Shown: positions 16,075 to 25,267 of the stretch, in pieces
How the letters are laid out: each line of letters starts with the position of its first letter
Numbering within the stretch: the stretch's first letter is position 1
Assembly: GCF_014198245.1 (NCBI RefSeq)
Contig: NZ_JACIHE010000016.1
Coordinates: forward strand, 62,001-126,000
DNA: 64,000 nt
Source of the DNA: Bradyrhizobium sp. cir1
GTDB taxonomy: Bacteria > Pseudomonadota > Alphaproteobacteria > Rhizobiales > Xanthobacteraceae
Direction of reading: 5' to 3'
Program-made: the position numbers and the translations under genes
The notes under the pieces: generated by a model
Told to the model about the DNA's origin: nothing
What the model saw: the letters and a program-made list of their open reading frames with translations, nothing else
Database searches by the model: none

Positions 16075-17082
16075 TCATAGCGCCGCTTTCAGGACACCCT
16101 GAAGGAGAAGCAAATCCTCCGGCAGGGGCGCCTCCCAGTGGAGTAATTCTCCGGTCCTCGGATGCTCTAATACCAGCAAATAGGCATGCAGGGCCTGCCG
16201 TCCGAGCGCGGTCAAGGCGGCCTGCGATTTCGGCCCGAGCTGGTTCGCCTTGGTCTTGAAATGCGGGCCATAGACAGCATCGCCCATCAGGGGATGGCCG
16301 ATATGGGCGAGGTGGACGCGGATCTGGTGGGTGCGCCCGGTCTCGAGCTCGCAGGCGAGCAGGGCGGCGACCGGCTTGCCGTCGCGCCCCGCAAAGCTCT
16401 CCAGGATCTCCCAATGCGTCACTGCATCGCGGCCGCCCTGGCGCACCGCCATCTTCTCGCGCGCATGCGGGTGGCGATCGATCGGCGCATCGACGGTGCC
16501 GCGATGCCGGTTCGGCACCCCCCAGGCAAAGGCCATGTAGCCGCGCCGCATCTCGCCGGTGCGGCCGTGATCGGCGAACTGCGCGGACAGCGAGGCATGG
16601 GCGAGGTCGTTCTTGGCGACCACCATCAGCCCTGTGGTGTCCTTGTCCAGCCGGTGCACGATGCCGGGCCGGCGCACCCCGCCGATGCCGGACAGCGAAG
16701 CGCCGCAATGAGCGATCAGCGCGTTCACGAGCGTGCCGGTTTCGTGGCCGGCCGCGGGGTGGACGACCAGGCCCTTGGGCTTGTTGATGACGATGATGTC
16801 GTCGTCCTCGAACACGATATCGAGGGCGATCTCCTCGCCCTTCGGCTCGGCCGGCGCGGCCTCCGGCACGTCGATTGTGATCGTATCGCCGGATGCGACG
16901 TGATAAGCGGGGTCGCGGACCGCGGCGGCCTTCAGGCTCACCGCGCCCGCCAAAATCAGGGCTTTCAGCCGCGATCGCGACAGGTCGGTGAGGTGCGCCG
17001 CCAGCACGCGGTCGAGCCGGGGCGAGCCCTCGTCGCCGGCGACGACAACCTCCAACCTTTGCGCTGACCCAGAGTTTTCCAT
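16075..17082 (-). CDS. rluD: 23S rRNA pseudouridine synthase RluD-like
   Basis: This 335-residue protein has an N-terminal S4 RNA-binding domain (PRLDRVLAAHLTDLSRSRLKALI) and the RluA-type catalytic domain with GIVHRLDKDTTGLMV, in which Asp146 is the catalytic Asp. RluD makes pseudouridines in helix 69 of 23S rRNA; assignment to RluD rather than RluC rests on overall pattern and S4 domain only. The ATG at 17082 overlaps by 2 nt the ATG of the divergent gene at 17081 (a shared CATG). It is followed in the same direction, after 217 nt, by rpoH. Confidence 0.88.
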   Translation of the reverse strand: MENSGSAQRLEVVVAGDEGSPRLDRVLAAHLTDLSRSRLKALILAGAVSLKAAAVRDPAYHVASGDTITIDVPEAAPAEPKGEEIALDIVFEDDDIIVINKPKGLVVHPAAGHETGTLVNALIAHCGASLSGIGGVRRPGIVHRLDKDTTGLMVVAKNDLAHASLSAQFADHGRTGEMRRGYMAFAWGVPNRHRGTVDAPIDRHPHAREKMAVRQGGRDAVTHWEILESFAGRDGKPVAALLACELETGRTHQIRVHLAHIGHPLMGDAVYGPHFKTKANQLGPKSQAALTALGRQALHAYLLVLEHPRTGELLHWEAPLPEDLLLLQGVLKAAL

Positions 17083-17425
17083 GACGACGTCTGATACCGC
17101 TGTTCCCGAACCGACCCCCGAGCAGGCCGCGCTGTTCGCGCGGGTGCGGCGGATGATGCTGATCGCGGGGTTGACCACGGCGCTGGCGATCTGCGCCGTT
17201 CTGATCGCGGTGGGCTACCGCCTTTTCAAGTCGGAGGGAAGGGCGGTCGAAGCGGCCGGCGACGTCATCGCCACCCTGCCCAAGGGGGCCAAAATCGTCT
17301 CGACCGGGGTCGCCGGCGACCGCCTCGTGGTCACGCTCGATGTGGGCGGGGTCATCGAGATTCGCACTTTTGATGTCCACACGTTGAAGCCGGCCGGGAA
17401 GTTGAAATTCGCCAACGAGCCGTGA
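17081..17425 (+). CDS. Small single-pass membrane protein, unknown function
   Basis: This 114-residue protein has one membrane helix (MMLIAGLTTALAICAVLIAVGYRLF, start near 25) and a C-terminal soluble beta-rich part (GAKIVSTGVAGDRLVVTLDVGGVIEIRTFDVHTL). The topology suggests a periplasmic C-terminus. It resembles small alphaproteobacterial proteins of DUF6476 type, but I am not certain of that family number. It is divergent from rluD with overlapping start codons. Confidence 0.75.
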   Translation: MTTSDTAVPEPTPEQAALFARVRRMMLIAGLTTALAICAVLIAVGYRLFKSEGRAVEAAGDVIATLPKGAKIVSTGVAGDRLVVTLDVGGVIEIRTFDVHTLKPAGKLKFANEP

Positions 17426-17455
17426 GGGGGGCCCGGATATTCGCTAAAACCCCGG

Positions 17456-17598
17456 CGTCGTCCTGGCGAAGGCCAGGACCCATAGCCACCGAATCCGGTT
17501 GCGTGAACGAGATCGTGACTCCGAAGTGCCTTAACCATCACCATTCGGGGCAATGGGTCCTGGCTCCCGTGCGCAATTGCGCACCAGGCCAGGACGGC
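17456..17598. repeat. Intergenic palindromic repeat, GAAA-hairpin family, copy 3 (diverged)
   Basis: CGTCGTCCTGGCGAAGGCCAGG at the left pairs with ATGGGTCCTGGC at 17553-17564, but the right arm is interrupted by a CGTGCGCAATTGCGCAC palindrome before CAGGCCAGGACG. It is a degenerate version of the elements at 652 and 10057. Confidence 0.7.
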
Positions 17599-17674
17599 GG
17601 TTGAAAAGGCCATCTGAAACCCGTGAATCCCACCTTGCCGTCGGCAAAATTCGCGGCTATGTCCTGTCCCTCAC

Positions 17675-17749
17675 GCTCCCTTCGTCTAGCGGTTAGGACG
17701 CGGCCCTCTCAAGGCTGAAACAGGGGTTCGATTCCCCTAGGGAGCGCCA
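17675..17749 (+). tRNA. tRNA-Glu, anticodon CTC
   Basis: This is a full cloverleaf. The acceptor stem is GCTCCCT/AGGGAGC, the D-arm is around TCTAGCGGTTAGGA, the anticodon stem is CGGCC/GGCTG with loop CTCTCAA (anticodon CTC, reading GAG codons), and the T-arm is AGGGG-TTCGATT-CCCCT. The CCA end is encoded (17747-17749). The 3' end is the left boundary of the accessory region, as is common for integration sites. Confidence 0.95.
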
Positions 17750-17966
17750 AATCTGCGCTCTACCACCACATTGTACGATACGGCTCCGCAGCCGCAGCAC
17801 TATCTCGGGCGATGGCTGACTGATTGAGTCGGCAGCATCGCCGAGCTTTCCGCTATGCACTGTTCCGCGCGCGCCGGGGCTTCGCCCATGTGCGTCCCTC
17901 GCCGTGGGTGCAATGCCGGCCCGAATCAAGCGGCGGACGCCCGTCATTTCCGCTATGATCAGGCGC

Positions 17967-20750
17967 ATGACGATCCGGATTGCCGGACCCCAACGCAAGG
18001 CACCACGGCTAAGTGGCGTGGTCGGGCTGACCGTTGCGGCTGTCGTCACTACGATTTGCCTGATCCTGCTCGGGCTCGCGAGCGATTTCCTGGTCGACTG
18101 GCTATGGTTTTCGTCGGTCGGCTATCTGCAGGTCTTCTGGATGACGATCGGCGCCAAAGCCGCCGTCTTTGTCGCGATCTGGACAGCAACTGCTCTCGTA
18201 CTTTGGGTGAACGGGTGGCTCGCGCTGCGTGTCGCCGGCAAGCGGTCGACACAGCTTGCGGCGGCTGCGGTGTGGCAGGCCGCGGGCAGCGCGCCGCCGG
18301 ATCCGCTTGCACAGTGGCGCGATCGCTTGCCGTGGCGCTCGATTATCGCAGGCGGGGCTGTTCTGCTCGCCCTTCTCGTCGCAGCGGCCGAAGTGGGCAA
18401 CTGGGGCACCTTCCTGCAGTTTCTCTATCAGGTGCCATATGGCGCTGACGAGCCGCTCTACAGCAAGGATATCGGCTTCTATCTGTTCTCGTTGCCCGCC
18501 TATATCCTGATCAAGAACTGGATGATGCTCACGCTCGCTCTGAGTGTGCTTGTCGCCGGAACGATCTACTGGGCTCACGGCGATATCGAATACGACTCTC
18601 GACACCGTTCAATGTCGCCGACAGCGATTGGCCACGGCTCGGCGCTGCTCGGTCTTTTCTTCGCGGTGAAGGCCTGGTCCTATAGTCTCGATCGCTATCT
18701 GCTGCTCTACGGCGACAACGGCGTGGTCGTCGGCGCAAGCTACACCGATGTCCATGTGGGGCTGCCGGCCCTGTGGCTGATGATCGGACTTTCGATCGTC
18801 GCGGCTCTCGCCACGTGGGCGAACTTGCGGACGCGCAGCTACCGGCTTCCTGTCGCCGCGTTCCTGCTCGTCGCCATCGGCACTTTCGTGCTGTCCGGCG
18901 TAGTCCCCATTCTGGTCTGGCAATTCTTCGTCAAACCAAGCGAGTTGGATCTGGAGAAGCCCTACATCGAGCGCAACATTGCGCTCACCCGGCAGGCCTA
19001 CAATCTGGACAAGATCGCAGCCAGGCCCTTTGCGGCCGAACAGAAGCTTACCTCCAAGACGCTCGACGCCAACAAGGCGACAATCGATAATATCAGGCTG
19101 TGGGACTGGCTGCCTCTGTCGGACACCTACGCGCAGCTGCAAGAGATCCGCACTTACTACAAATTCCATGATCTTGACGTAGATCGCTACTGGCTCGACG
19201 GCTCCTACCAAAGTGTGATGCTCTCGGCACGCGAACTGCGGCCCTCCCTGCTGCCGCCGAACGCCCAGACATGGGTCAACCGCCACGTGCTGTTTACTCA
19301 TGGCAATGGTGCGGTGATGAGCCCGGTCACGCGCAAGAGCACTGAAGGACTGCCGCTCCTCTATTTGCGGGATATCCCGCCCGTTGCGGATGGAGGCCCC
19401 AAAATCCACGAGCCGCGCATCTACTACAGCGAACAGAGCAACAACTACGTCATCGTCAAGGGGAGCACAGCTGAGTTCGACTATCCGAAGGGAAAAGACA
19501 ATGTCTACGCGGCTTATGACGGCACGGGTGGCATTCCGATAGGAGCGGCGGTGTGGAGAGGCCTGTTTGCCTACTATTTCAATGACCCGAACCTGCTGCT
19601 GTCAAGCTACATCACCGCCGACAGTCGGATCATGATCCGCCGCAATATCGGGGAAAGGGTACAAACGATCGCTCCGTTCCTCAGGCTCGATCACGATCCT
19701 TATCTGGTCATCAGCAATGGGCGGATGTTCTGGATGCAGGACGCCTACACGGTGAGTTCCTATTTCCCCTCTTCGCAGCCAGCGCAGGATTTCGATCTCA
19801 ACTACATTCGCAATTCAGTGAAGGTCATCATCGATGCCTATAATGGGACCGTCGATTTTTACCTCATTGACACCGGCGACCCGGTCGCGGCGACTTATCA
19901 GCGTATCTTTCCGAGCTTGTTCAAGTCGTTCGAGGCGATGCCTCCGGACTTGCAGAAGCACATTCGATATCCGGAGGACCTGTTCCTGATCCAGGCGCGG
20001 CTCTATCAGACCTACCATATGGAGGCCGCCGACGTTTTCTATAACCGCGAGGATCTGTGGCAATTCCCGCGCCAGCCAGGCGGCGGCGGCATTGCAACGA
20101 TGGCCCCGTACTACATCGTCATGCGGCTGCCCGGAGAGCCGCAGGCGGAGTTCTTCCTCATGCTTCCCATGGTGCCCAGCCGCCGCGACAATATGATCGC
20201 GTGGCTCGCGGCGCGCTGTGACGCGCCCGACTACGGCAAGCTGATCGTCTACGAATTTCCCAAGGAGAAGCTCGTCTACGGGCCGTTCCAGATCGAGGCG
20301 CGGATCAACCAGAGTACCGAGATATCGCAGCAAATCACGCTGTGGAATCAGATGGGTTCGCGGGTGATACGCGGCGCGAACTTGCTTGTGATCCCGATCG
20401 AGAACTCGATCCTATATGTATCGCCGCTCTATTTGCGAGCGGAGCACGGACACCTGCCAGAACTAAAGCGTGTGATCGCAGCCTATGGTGAACATGTGGT
20501 GATGAAGGAGACGCTCGGCGAGGCCTTGTCCGCGTTGTTCATCGAGCCTGGCGGGGCGCGGCCGGTCTCGAGCACAAATGGGGAAATGCCTGTTACAGGC
20601 CCGTCGACAAGTCAGGCAAGGGAGGCGCTCGATCGCTACAATCAGGCCGTTGAACGATTGCGCTCCGGCGATTGGAAAGGCTTTGGCACGCAGTTCGACG
20701 CAATGCGCGAGCTCTTGGAGGAAATGAACCGACGTCCCGTCGGCCAATAG
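17967..20750 (+). CDS. UPF0182 family large integral membrane protein
   Basis: The protein (927 aa from this start) has seven or more membrane helices in the first third (for example VAAVVTTICLILLGLASDFL, LLLALLVAAAEV, LGLFFAVKAWSYSLDRYLLL) and a long extracytoplasmic domain of about 600 residues. The motifs match the UPF0182 family (VDWLWFSSVGY, KPSELDLEKPYIERNIALTRQAYNLD, WVNRHVLFTHGNG). Function is unknown family-wide. I chose ATG 17967; a GTG at 17904 or ATG at 17955 are alternatives, with only a weak AGG upstream in each case. The sequence looks less G+C rich than the flanking core genes, which fits acquisition next to the tRNA. Confidence 0.85.
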   Translation: MTIRIAGPQRKAPRLSGVVGLTVAAVVTTICLILLGLASDFLVDWLWFSSVGYLQVFWMTIGAKAAVFVAIWTATALVLWVNGWLALRVAGKRSTQLAAAAVWQAAGSAPPDPLAQWRDRLPWRSIIAGGAVLLALLVAAAEVGNWGTFLQFLYQVPYGADEPLYSKDIGFYLFSLPAYILIKNWMMLTLALSVLVAGTIYWAHGDIEYDSRHRSMSPTAIGHGSALLGLFFAVKAWSYSLDRYLLLYGDNGVVVGASYTDVHVGLPALWLMIGLSIVAALATWANLRTRSYRLPVAAFLLVAIGTFVLSGVVPILVWQFFVKPSELDLEKPYIERNIALTRQAYNLDKIAARPFAAEQKLTSKTLDANKATIDNIRLWDWLPLSDTYAQLQEIRTYYKFHDLDVDRYWLDGSYQSVMLSARELRPSLLPPNAQTWVNRHVLFTHGNGAVMSPVTRKSTEGLPLLYLRDIPPVADGGPKIHEPRIYYSEQSNNYVIVKGSTAEFDYPKGKDNVYAAYDGTGGIPIGAAVWRGLFAYYFNDPNLLLSSYITADSRIMIRRNIGERVQTIAPFLRLDHDPYLVISNGRMFWMQDAYTVSSYFPSSQPAQDFDLNYIRNSVKVIIDAYNGTVDFYLIDTGDPVAATYQRIFPSLFKSFEAMPPDLQKHIRYPEDLFLIQARLYQTYHMEAADVFYNREDLWQFPRQPGGGGIATMAPYYIVMRLPGEPQAEFFLMLPMVPSRRDNMIAWLAARCDAPDYGKLIVYEFPKEKLVYGPFQIEARINQSTEISQQITLWNQMGSRVIRGANLLVIPIENSILYVSPLYLRAEHGHLPELKRVIAAYGEHVVMKETLGEALSALFIEPGGARPVSSTNGEMPVTGPSTSQAREALDRYNQAVERLRSGDWKGFGTQFDAMRELLEEMNRRPVGQ

Positions 20751-20805
20751 TGCCCACCCCATCACGAACGCGGCGCCACGATTGGGCTCTGCTCAAGATC
20801 ATATC

Positions 20806-20889
20806 GCGATTTCAATGACATAAGAGTTCGCGATTTTATTCTGAGCGGAGCGCCATGCTGCGATGTTCCGCGGTCTTGTACGATCTGCA
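20806..20889 (+). repeat. Module-border repeat, copy A
   Basis: TCAATGACATAAGAGTTCGC leads into TCTGAGCGGAGCGCCA, then 20 nt later TTGTACGAT. The AGCGCCA and TTGTACGAT pair matches, at nearly the same distance (21 nt), the sequence that starts at the tRNA-Glu 3' end (17743-17779). Related copies B, C and D lie at 22701, 25387 and 27031 in the same orientation. Confidence 0.7.
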
Positions 20890-21019
20890 CTAAGGCGCGG
20901 GCCGCTCCCTTTCAGTCGTCCATTCGCTGCGCTGAGAAGGCATCCTCCTCAGCGCAATACTTGATCGCTCGCCCTTTGGCGTTGGGTGCTCACCGGTTCG
21001 CGGATCCGCCGATCCGAGG

Positions 21020-21739
21020 TCAGAGCCGATCGGGGATATCAAGATAGGCCATGCGATCCATGACGCTACCCGCGAGCGCCACCTTGTAGACGGCTTCGGC
21101 CAAGCGCCTGTCGTCGGCTATCCGGCTCAGCTTGCTGTTGCCCAGGTGCTGCGGCAGCAGCCTGCAAACCGGATCGAGCATTTCAATTTCAAACGGGACC
21201 ATGACGCCGGCAGTCATCGAGAACGTCCCAGGAGTAAGGAGCCTCGTGGCGATCAGTTCTCCATCGTCCATCGAACTTTCGAGCCCGACGTCGACCAGCC
21301 ATACTTTCGAGTTGCGAATAACGTCGGTGGCGATCAGGCCCACCTCGTCGTGACGCTGCTCGATCAAGAGTATCGCGAACTGCGACCGACGCATTGCGTC
21401 CAGCATCACCCCTTCGTCGGACTGCGCCTCGAACCTGGCTGACTTCGCGTAGCGATCGATCGCCCGCGAACGATCCGCCGGTGCGGTATAAACAGCAAGA
21501 TCGTAGACGTAGTACATCTCGTCCATGTCTTCGAGGAGCAACGTCTTTCCTTGTGCCAATCCGAGCCTGCGTGCGTGATTCAGTAAGGCATCGGTGGATA
21601 TACACTTGAGGACTTCCTCGTGCACCTTCTTGGAGATTTCCCGAAGGTGTAGGTAGCGGGCAAGGATGTCCTCGCGCGTCGAAGGCATGTCGGCGCCCAA
21701 GGCAAAGATCGACTGCTGTTGGGCGAGGGGAAGTGCCAT
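21020..21739 (-). CDS. Hypothetical protein (239 aa)
   Basis: I do not recognise this protein. It is soluble, with an acidic helical N-terminal half (STREDILARYLHLREISKKVHEEVLK; LLLEDMDEMYYVYDLAVY) and a C-terminal half with beta-type segments (NSKVWLVDVGL, TPGTFSMTAGVMVPFEIEMLDPV). The ATG at 21739 follows a GGGAGAG with good spacing; an in-frame ATG 36 nt upstream lacks one. It is divergent from the gene at 21967 and sits between border repeats A and B. Confidence 0.7.
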   Translation of the reverse strand: MALPLAQQQSIFALGADMPSTREDILARYLHLREISKKVHEEVLKCISTDALLNHARRLGLAQGKTLLLEDMDEMYYVYDLAVYTAPADRSRAIDRYAKSARFEAQSDEGVMLDAMRRSQFAILLIEQRHDEVGLIATDVIRNSKVWLVDVGLESSMDDGELIATRLLTPGTFSMTAGVMVPFEIEMLDPVCRLLPQHLGNSKLSRIADDRRLAEAVYKVALAGSVMDRMAYLDIPDRL

Positions 21740-21966
21740 GAAACTCTCCCGAGTTGGGTCGCCAGCTTTCGCCACCGTTAGCGATGCGCATTGATTCGCG
21801 AAACAGCAGTGTCCATTATCGACAGTGCCGGCTGCGATCCGAGGAATTTGTTCAACTGACGGGCCGCATCTGGACCGGAAAGGGTTGAAATCTTGCGAAA
21901 CTGATCCGCCCCCTCGAGACTAGCGGGTCGGTCCGGCGTCGATTGGAAGGTGTACCGAGAGTTACA

Positions 21967-22659
21967 ATGAGCCGGAAGAAGCGGGTTCCACTTGGCGATC
22001 GCGTCGCCATAGCAGCCGAAAGGGCGCTGGCCGCCCGGCAATTTGTGAGCGCCACCGACATCCTCATCGGGATCGGGTGGCTTGATCCCGGAGCGGTCGA
22101 GCGCTGGCAGCGCGGGCAGGTCGCCTGCCTGGAGGAAGTTGTCCAAATCGATCCGCCGCGTATCCCGGAAGCCATGCAGCTATTCCAGTCCTGGGCGACC
22201 GCGACAGGACTGATCGCAAGCCCCACAGCCTATGTTGATCGTACGCCGCAACGCCGGGAGCTGCGCTTCAGTCGAAGCGGAGATCCTGGGATCGAGGCGT
22301 CATATCGGACACATTGGGTGTCGCCGCAACTCTCCGAGGCGAAGCGCGAACGCTTGGTGGAGAAGGCAAGCCGCGGCCCGGAACTGGTGGTCATCCAGCC
22401 GCTGAACATGGAGTGGACATGCCATCGCTGCGGCGGCACCGGTAATCTCCTGATGATGGAGCCTCCCGGCCCGGCGTGTCTGCATTGCGTTGGCCTCGAT
22501 GATCTCGAATTTCTGCCGGCAGGCGATGCCCTGCTCACGCGGCGCGTGAAGGCGAACAGTACCCGATATGCCGTGGTCGTACGCTTCAGCAGAACTCGCT
22601 GCCGTTACGAACGACAGGGCCTGCTCGTCGAGCCGCGGGCCCTTGCGGACGCGCGGTGA
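21967..22659 (+). CDS. Hypothetical protein with CxxC...CxxC zinc-ribbon-like segment
   Basis: This 230-residue soluble protein contains WTCHRCGGTG and, about 20 residues later, ACLHCVGLD, which together form a four-Cys zinc-ribbon-like knuckle. The N-terminal part (VPLGDRVAIAAERALAARQF; SATDILIGIGWLDPGAVERW) and the C-terminal VVRFSRTRCRYERQGLLVEP look conserved, but I cannot name the family. Nucleic-acid binding is possible given the zinc knuckle and basic content. The ATG at 21967 is preferred to 21943 because GAGAG precedes it. It shares a 227-nt divergent region with the gene at 21739. Confidence 0.7.
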   Translation: MSRKKRVPLGDRVAIAAERALAARQFVSATDILIGIGWLDPGAVERWQRGQVACLEEVVQIDPPRIPEAMQLFQSWATATGLIASPTAYVDRTPQRRELRFSRSGDPGIEASYRTHWVSPQLSEAKRERLVEKASRGPELVVIQPLNMEWTCHRCGGTGNLLMMEPPGPACLHCVGLDDLEFLPAGDALLTRRVKANSTRYAVVVRFSRTRCRYERQGLLVEPRALADAR

Positions 22660-22700
22660 TCGAATCTCGATCGATGCGTCTTGTCGAATACCACTGGAAC

Positions 22701-22765
22701 GTCAATCACATAAGAGTTCGCAGTTTTGTTCCGAGTGGCGCGCCAAATCCGCGATATTCCTCGCT
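22701..22765 (+). repeat. Module-border repeat, copy B
   Basis: GTCAATCACATAAGAGTTCG, AGTTTTGTTCCGAGTGGCGC and GCCAAATCCGCGATATTCCTCG follow each other. The centre is nearly identical to copy C. GCGCCAAATCCGCG differs at one base from GCGCCAAATCTGCG at the tRNA-Glu 3' end. Confidence 0.75.
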
Positions 22766-22831
22766 ATTCTGCGACATAGCCCACGTGACCCGGGCTTCAG
22801 CGTCGCGCGATGACTGATCGCTCGCGTCGGC

Positions 22832-25267
22832 CTAACGCTCTTCTGCACGAGATTCCCGCACCGGCCGGACTTCGCAAAGGTTGGATCGATGGGATGGCGT
22901 GCCGCTGACGGGGTCGCGAACGCTGGCGTCGACGGTCAGGTTGAAGTTTGTGCCGTTCGGACCGAACGGATCGCAATCGCCAACTCCCAGTTCCTCGCAA
23001 CCTTGCCACCAGCCATGCTCGCCCACGACGACGCGCGGATCGAGCTTTTCACTGAAGCGCGCGCGGGCGCGCATTCTGCCGGCGGGAGTGCGCACATCAA
23101 CCCAATCTCCATTCCTGATGCCGCGTGCCGAGGCCGTCGCGGGATTCAGCTCGATCTCCGGATCCAATGCGCGCTTGCGCAGGCCCGGCAGCGCACGATG
23201 CTGCGTCTGGCAAAAAAGACTGGGTTTCGCGCATGTCAGGATCAAAGGGAAGGACGTAGCCAGGTCGGGGCGGGCGACCGGGCTCATGGGTGGTTCGACA
23301 AAATCCGGCATGGCCGGATAGCCGTGATCAAGGAAGGTTTCCGACCAGAATTCGACCTTCCGCGACGGCGTCGGGAATCCGCGCGGGTTTCCCTTGTCAT
23401 CGCGCGCGGCGTACTTGGTGTGCTGCGTCGTCAGCGGTTTCCGTAATCCGGCAGGCTGCGCTCGAAGCTGCTCCAGGGGGATGCCGCTCGGACCAAGCTG
23501 CTGACGGTAAGCGGCGTCGACATCGCCGTTCCAGAAATGCTCGCCAAGACCGAGACGCGCGGCAAGGCCGAGGACGATATCGGTATCGGACCGTGCCTCG
23601 CCGGGCGGCGCGACGATGGCCTGTCTGAGCTGAACGTGCGATTGCGCCTCCGCGCTGATTTCGAAGCCGATCTTGAGAGCTTCGCGTTCGAAGCAGGACG
23701 CGACAGGCAGCACGACATCCGCAAGCGCTGCCGTCGGCGTCATGAACAGATCGGCATGGGCATAGAAATCGAGCGCGGCCAGCGCAGCGCGTCCACTAGC
23801 GGGATCGCCGTGAGCGAGCAGCAGATTTGCGCCGAACCCGATGAGTCCGCGGACTGGATATGGCGTGTCTTCCAGAACGGCTCGGTAAAAGTCCCGCGGG
23901 GAGACATAGTTCCAGCGCGCAGGTCCGAGCGGTCGCTCGGCGACCCCGATTGCGGGAGCAAGCCGCTTTGCCGCCGGCAAGTTCTCTCCACTGATCGACC
24001 CGGCCGGCACTGAGGGGAGCAGCACATTGCCCCCGGCCACATCGAAACTGCCGGTCAGAGCATAGAGCATGGCCATCGCCCGCGCCGTGTCCGTGCTGTT
24101 GGCATGATGCTCGTGCCCGCTCCAGGCATAATATGAGACGGGCCGGGAGTGCCAGATGATGCGGGCAGCTTCCTCCAACTGGCCAGGAGGAATCCAGCAT
24201 GTCGCTTCAATCATTTCGGGCGAATACTTGCTGCATAGCGCTGCGTAGCGGTCGAAGACGGGCCGGCAGGAGATCGGACCGTCTCCGGTTGCGACAGTGT
24301 ATTCGCCGCGCAAGGCAAGATGGTCAGCGGATGCCTCGTAGCAGCCGGTCGCCGGATCATAGCTGACGGCGCGGCTGGATTCGGAATCCCAGGCGACAAA
24401 TTGTCCCGAGCCGCTGCCGGAAAGGAGGTCTTCCGTTCTGAGCAACCTGTCGGTATCGGAGCGCACCAGAAGGGGGCCGTTGCTCCACGTGCGGACGAAT
24501 GCCTCGTCGTACCATCCGCGCTCGATCATGATGTTGGCCAGACCCAGCGCGAGCGCGCCGTCGGATCCCGGGCGCACCCGCAGCCAGACATCGGCTTTGT
24601 TGGCAAGCCCGGCGTTGCGCGGATCGATCACGATCAACCTCATTCCGCGTTTCAGGCCGGCGACCGTCGCGGTCGCATGTGTAATGCGCGTAAACGATGG
24701 ATTGTAGCCCCACAGGATAAGGCAGCCGGATTCGGCAATGTCGGCCATCGCGCCGCCAGCACTTCCGGTCGCAACACTGCCGACGCCGAAGACGTAGCGT
24801 GTCGCATAGCTGCGTCCCCAGCCGCACAGCTCCAGCGCCGACACCTGGTTCGGCGTGCCGAACGCATTCATCAGCCTGACGACGAAAGCAGCGGAATCCG
24901 CGATTGCGGTTGTCGAAGGCGATGATTGACTGAAGGCTACCGCTTCAGGTCCATGCTGCTCGGCGATGCGCCGCATGGCCGCGGCGATCTGATCGAGCGC
25001 CGCATCCCATGATATTTCCTGCCAGCCCGGATCGGCGTCGCCTTTCGGCCGTGTTCGACGCAGCGGTCGCTTCAGCCTGTCCTTGTGATAGACCAGTTCG
25101 GGAGCCGCTCGGCCCTTGGCACAAATTGCCGCGCCGGTGGGGTGGCTCGGATCGGGGTCCAGACGCGTGAATCTGCCATTCGTTACCGTCGCGACGGTAC
25201 CGCAGCGGGCTATGCACAGACTGCAATAAGCTTGCACATGCCGTACGTTCGGCATCTCTGCTGACAT
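22832..25267 (-). CDS. Molybdopterin (bis-MGD) oxidoreductase with [4Fe-4S] site, orphan
   Basis: This is a DMSO-reductase-family catalytic subunit of 811 residues. The N-terminal cluster motif is Cys15-x2-Cys18-x3-Cys22-x26-Cys49 (AYCSLCIARCG ... GAAICAKG). Later segments match the bis-MGD-binding core, and a C-terminal molydop-binding domain is present (NGDWVDVRTPAGRMRARARF). Cys148 in LELCGWGR is a candidate molybdenum ligand. There is no Tat signal, so it is cytoplasmic. No iron-sulfur or membrane partner subunit is next to it, so its electron donor is unknown and the substrate cannot be assigned. The ATG at 25267 has GAGGGAG 7 nt upstream. Confidence 0.88.
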   Translation of the reverse strand: MSAEMPNVRHVQAYCSLCIARCGTVATVTNGRFTRLDPDPSHPTGAAICAKGRAAPELVYHKDRLKRPLRRTRPKGDADPGWQEISWDAALDQIAAAMRRIAEQHGPEAVAFSQSSPSTTAIADSAAFVVRLMNAFGTPNQVSALELCGWGRSYATRYVFGVGSVATGSAGGAMADIAESGCLILWGYNPSFTRITHATATVAGLKRGMRLIVIDPRNAGLANKADVWLRVRPGSDGALALGLANIMIERGWYDEAFVRTWSNGPLLVRSDTDRLLRTEDLLSGSGSGQFVAWDSESSRAVSYDPATGCYEASADHLALRGEYTVATGDGPISCRPVFDRYAALCSKYSPEMIEATCWIPPGQLEEAARIIWHSRPVSYYAWSGHEHHANSTDTARAMAMLYALTGSFDVAGGNVLLPSVPAGSISGENLPAAKRLAPAIGVAERPLGPARWNYVSPRDFYRAVLEDTPYPVRGLIGFGANLLLAHGDPASGRAALAALDFYAHADLFMTPTAALADVVLPVASCFEREALKIGFEISAEAQSHVQLRQAIVAPPGEARSDTDIVLGLAARLGLGEHFWNGDVDAAYRQQLGPSGIPLEQLRAQPAGLRKPLTTQHTKYAARDDKGNPRGFPTPSRKVEFWSETFLDHGYPAMPDFVEPPMSPVARPDLATSFPLILTCAKPSLFCQTQHRALPGLRKRALDPEIELNPATASARGIRNGDWVDVRTPAGRMRARARFSEKLDPRVVVGEHGWWQGCEELGVGDCDPFGPNGTNFNLTVDASVRDPVSGTPSHRSNLCEVRPVRESRAEER

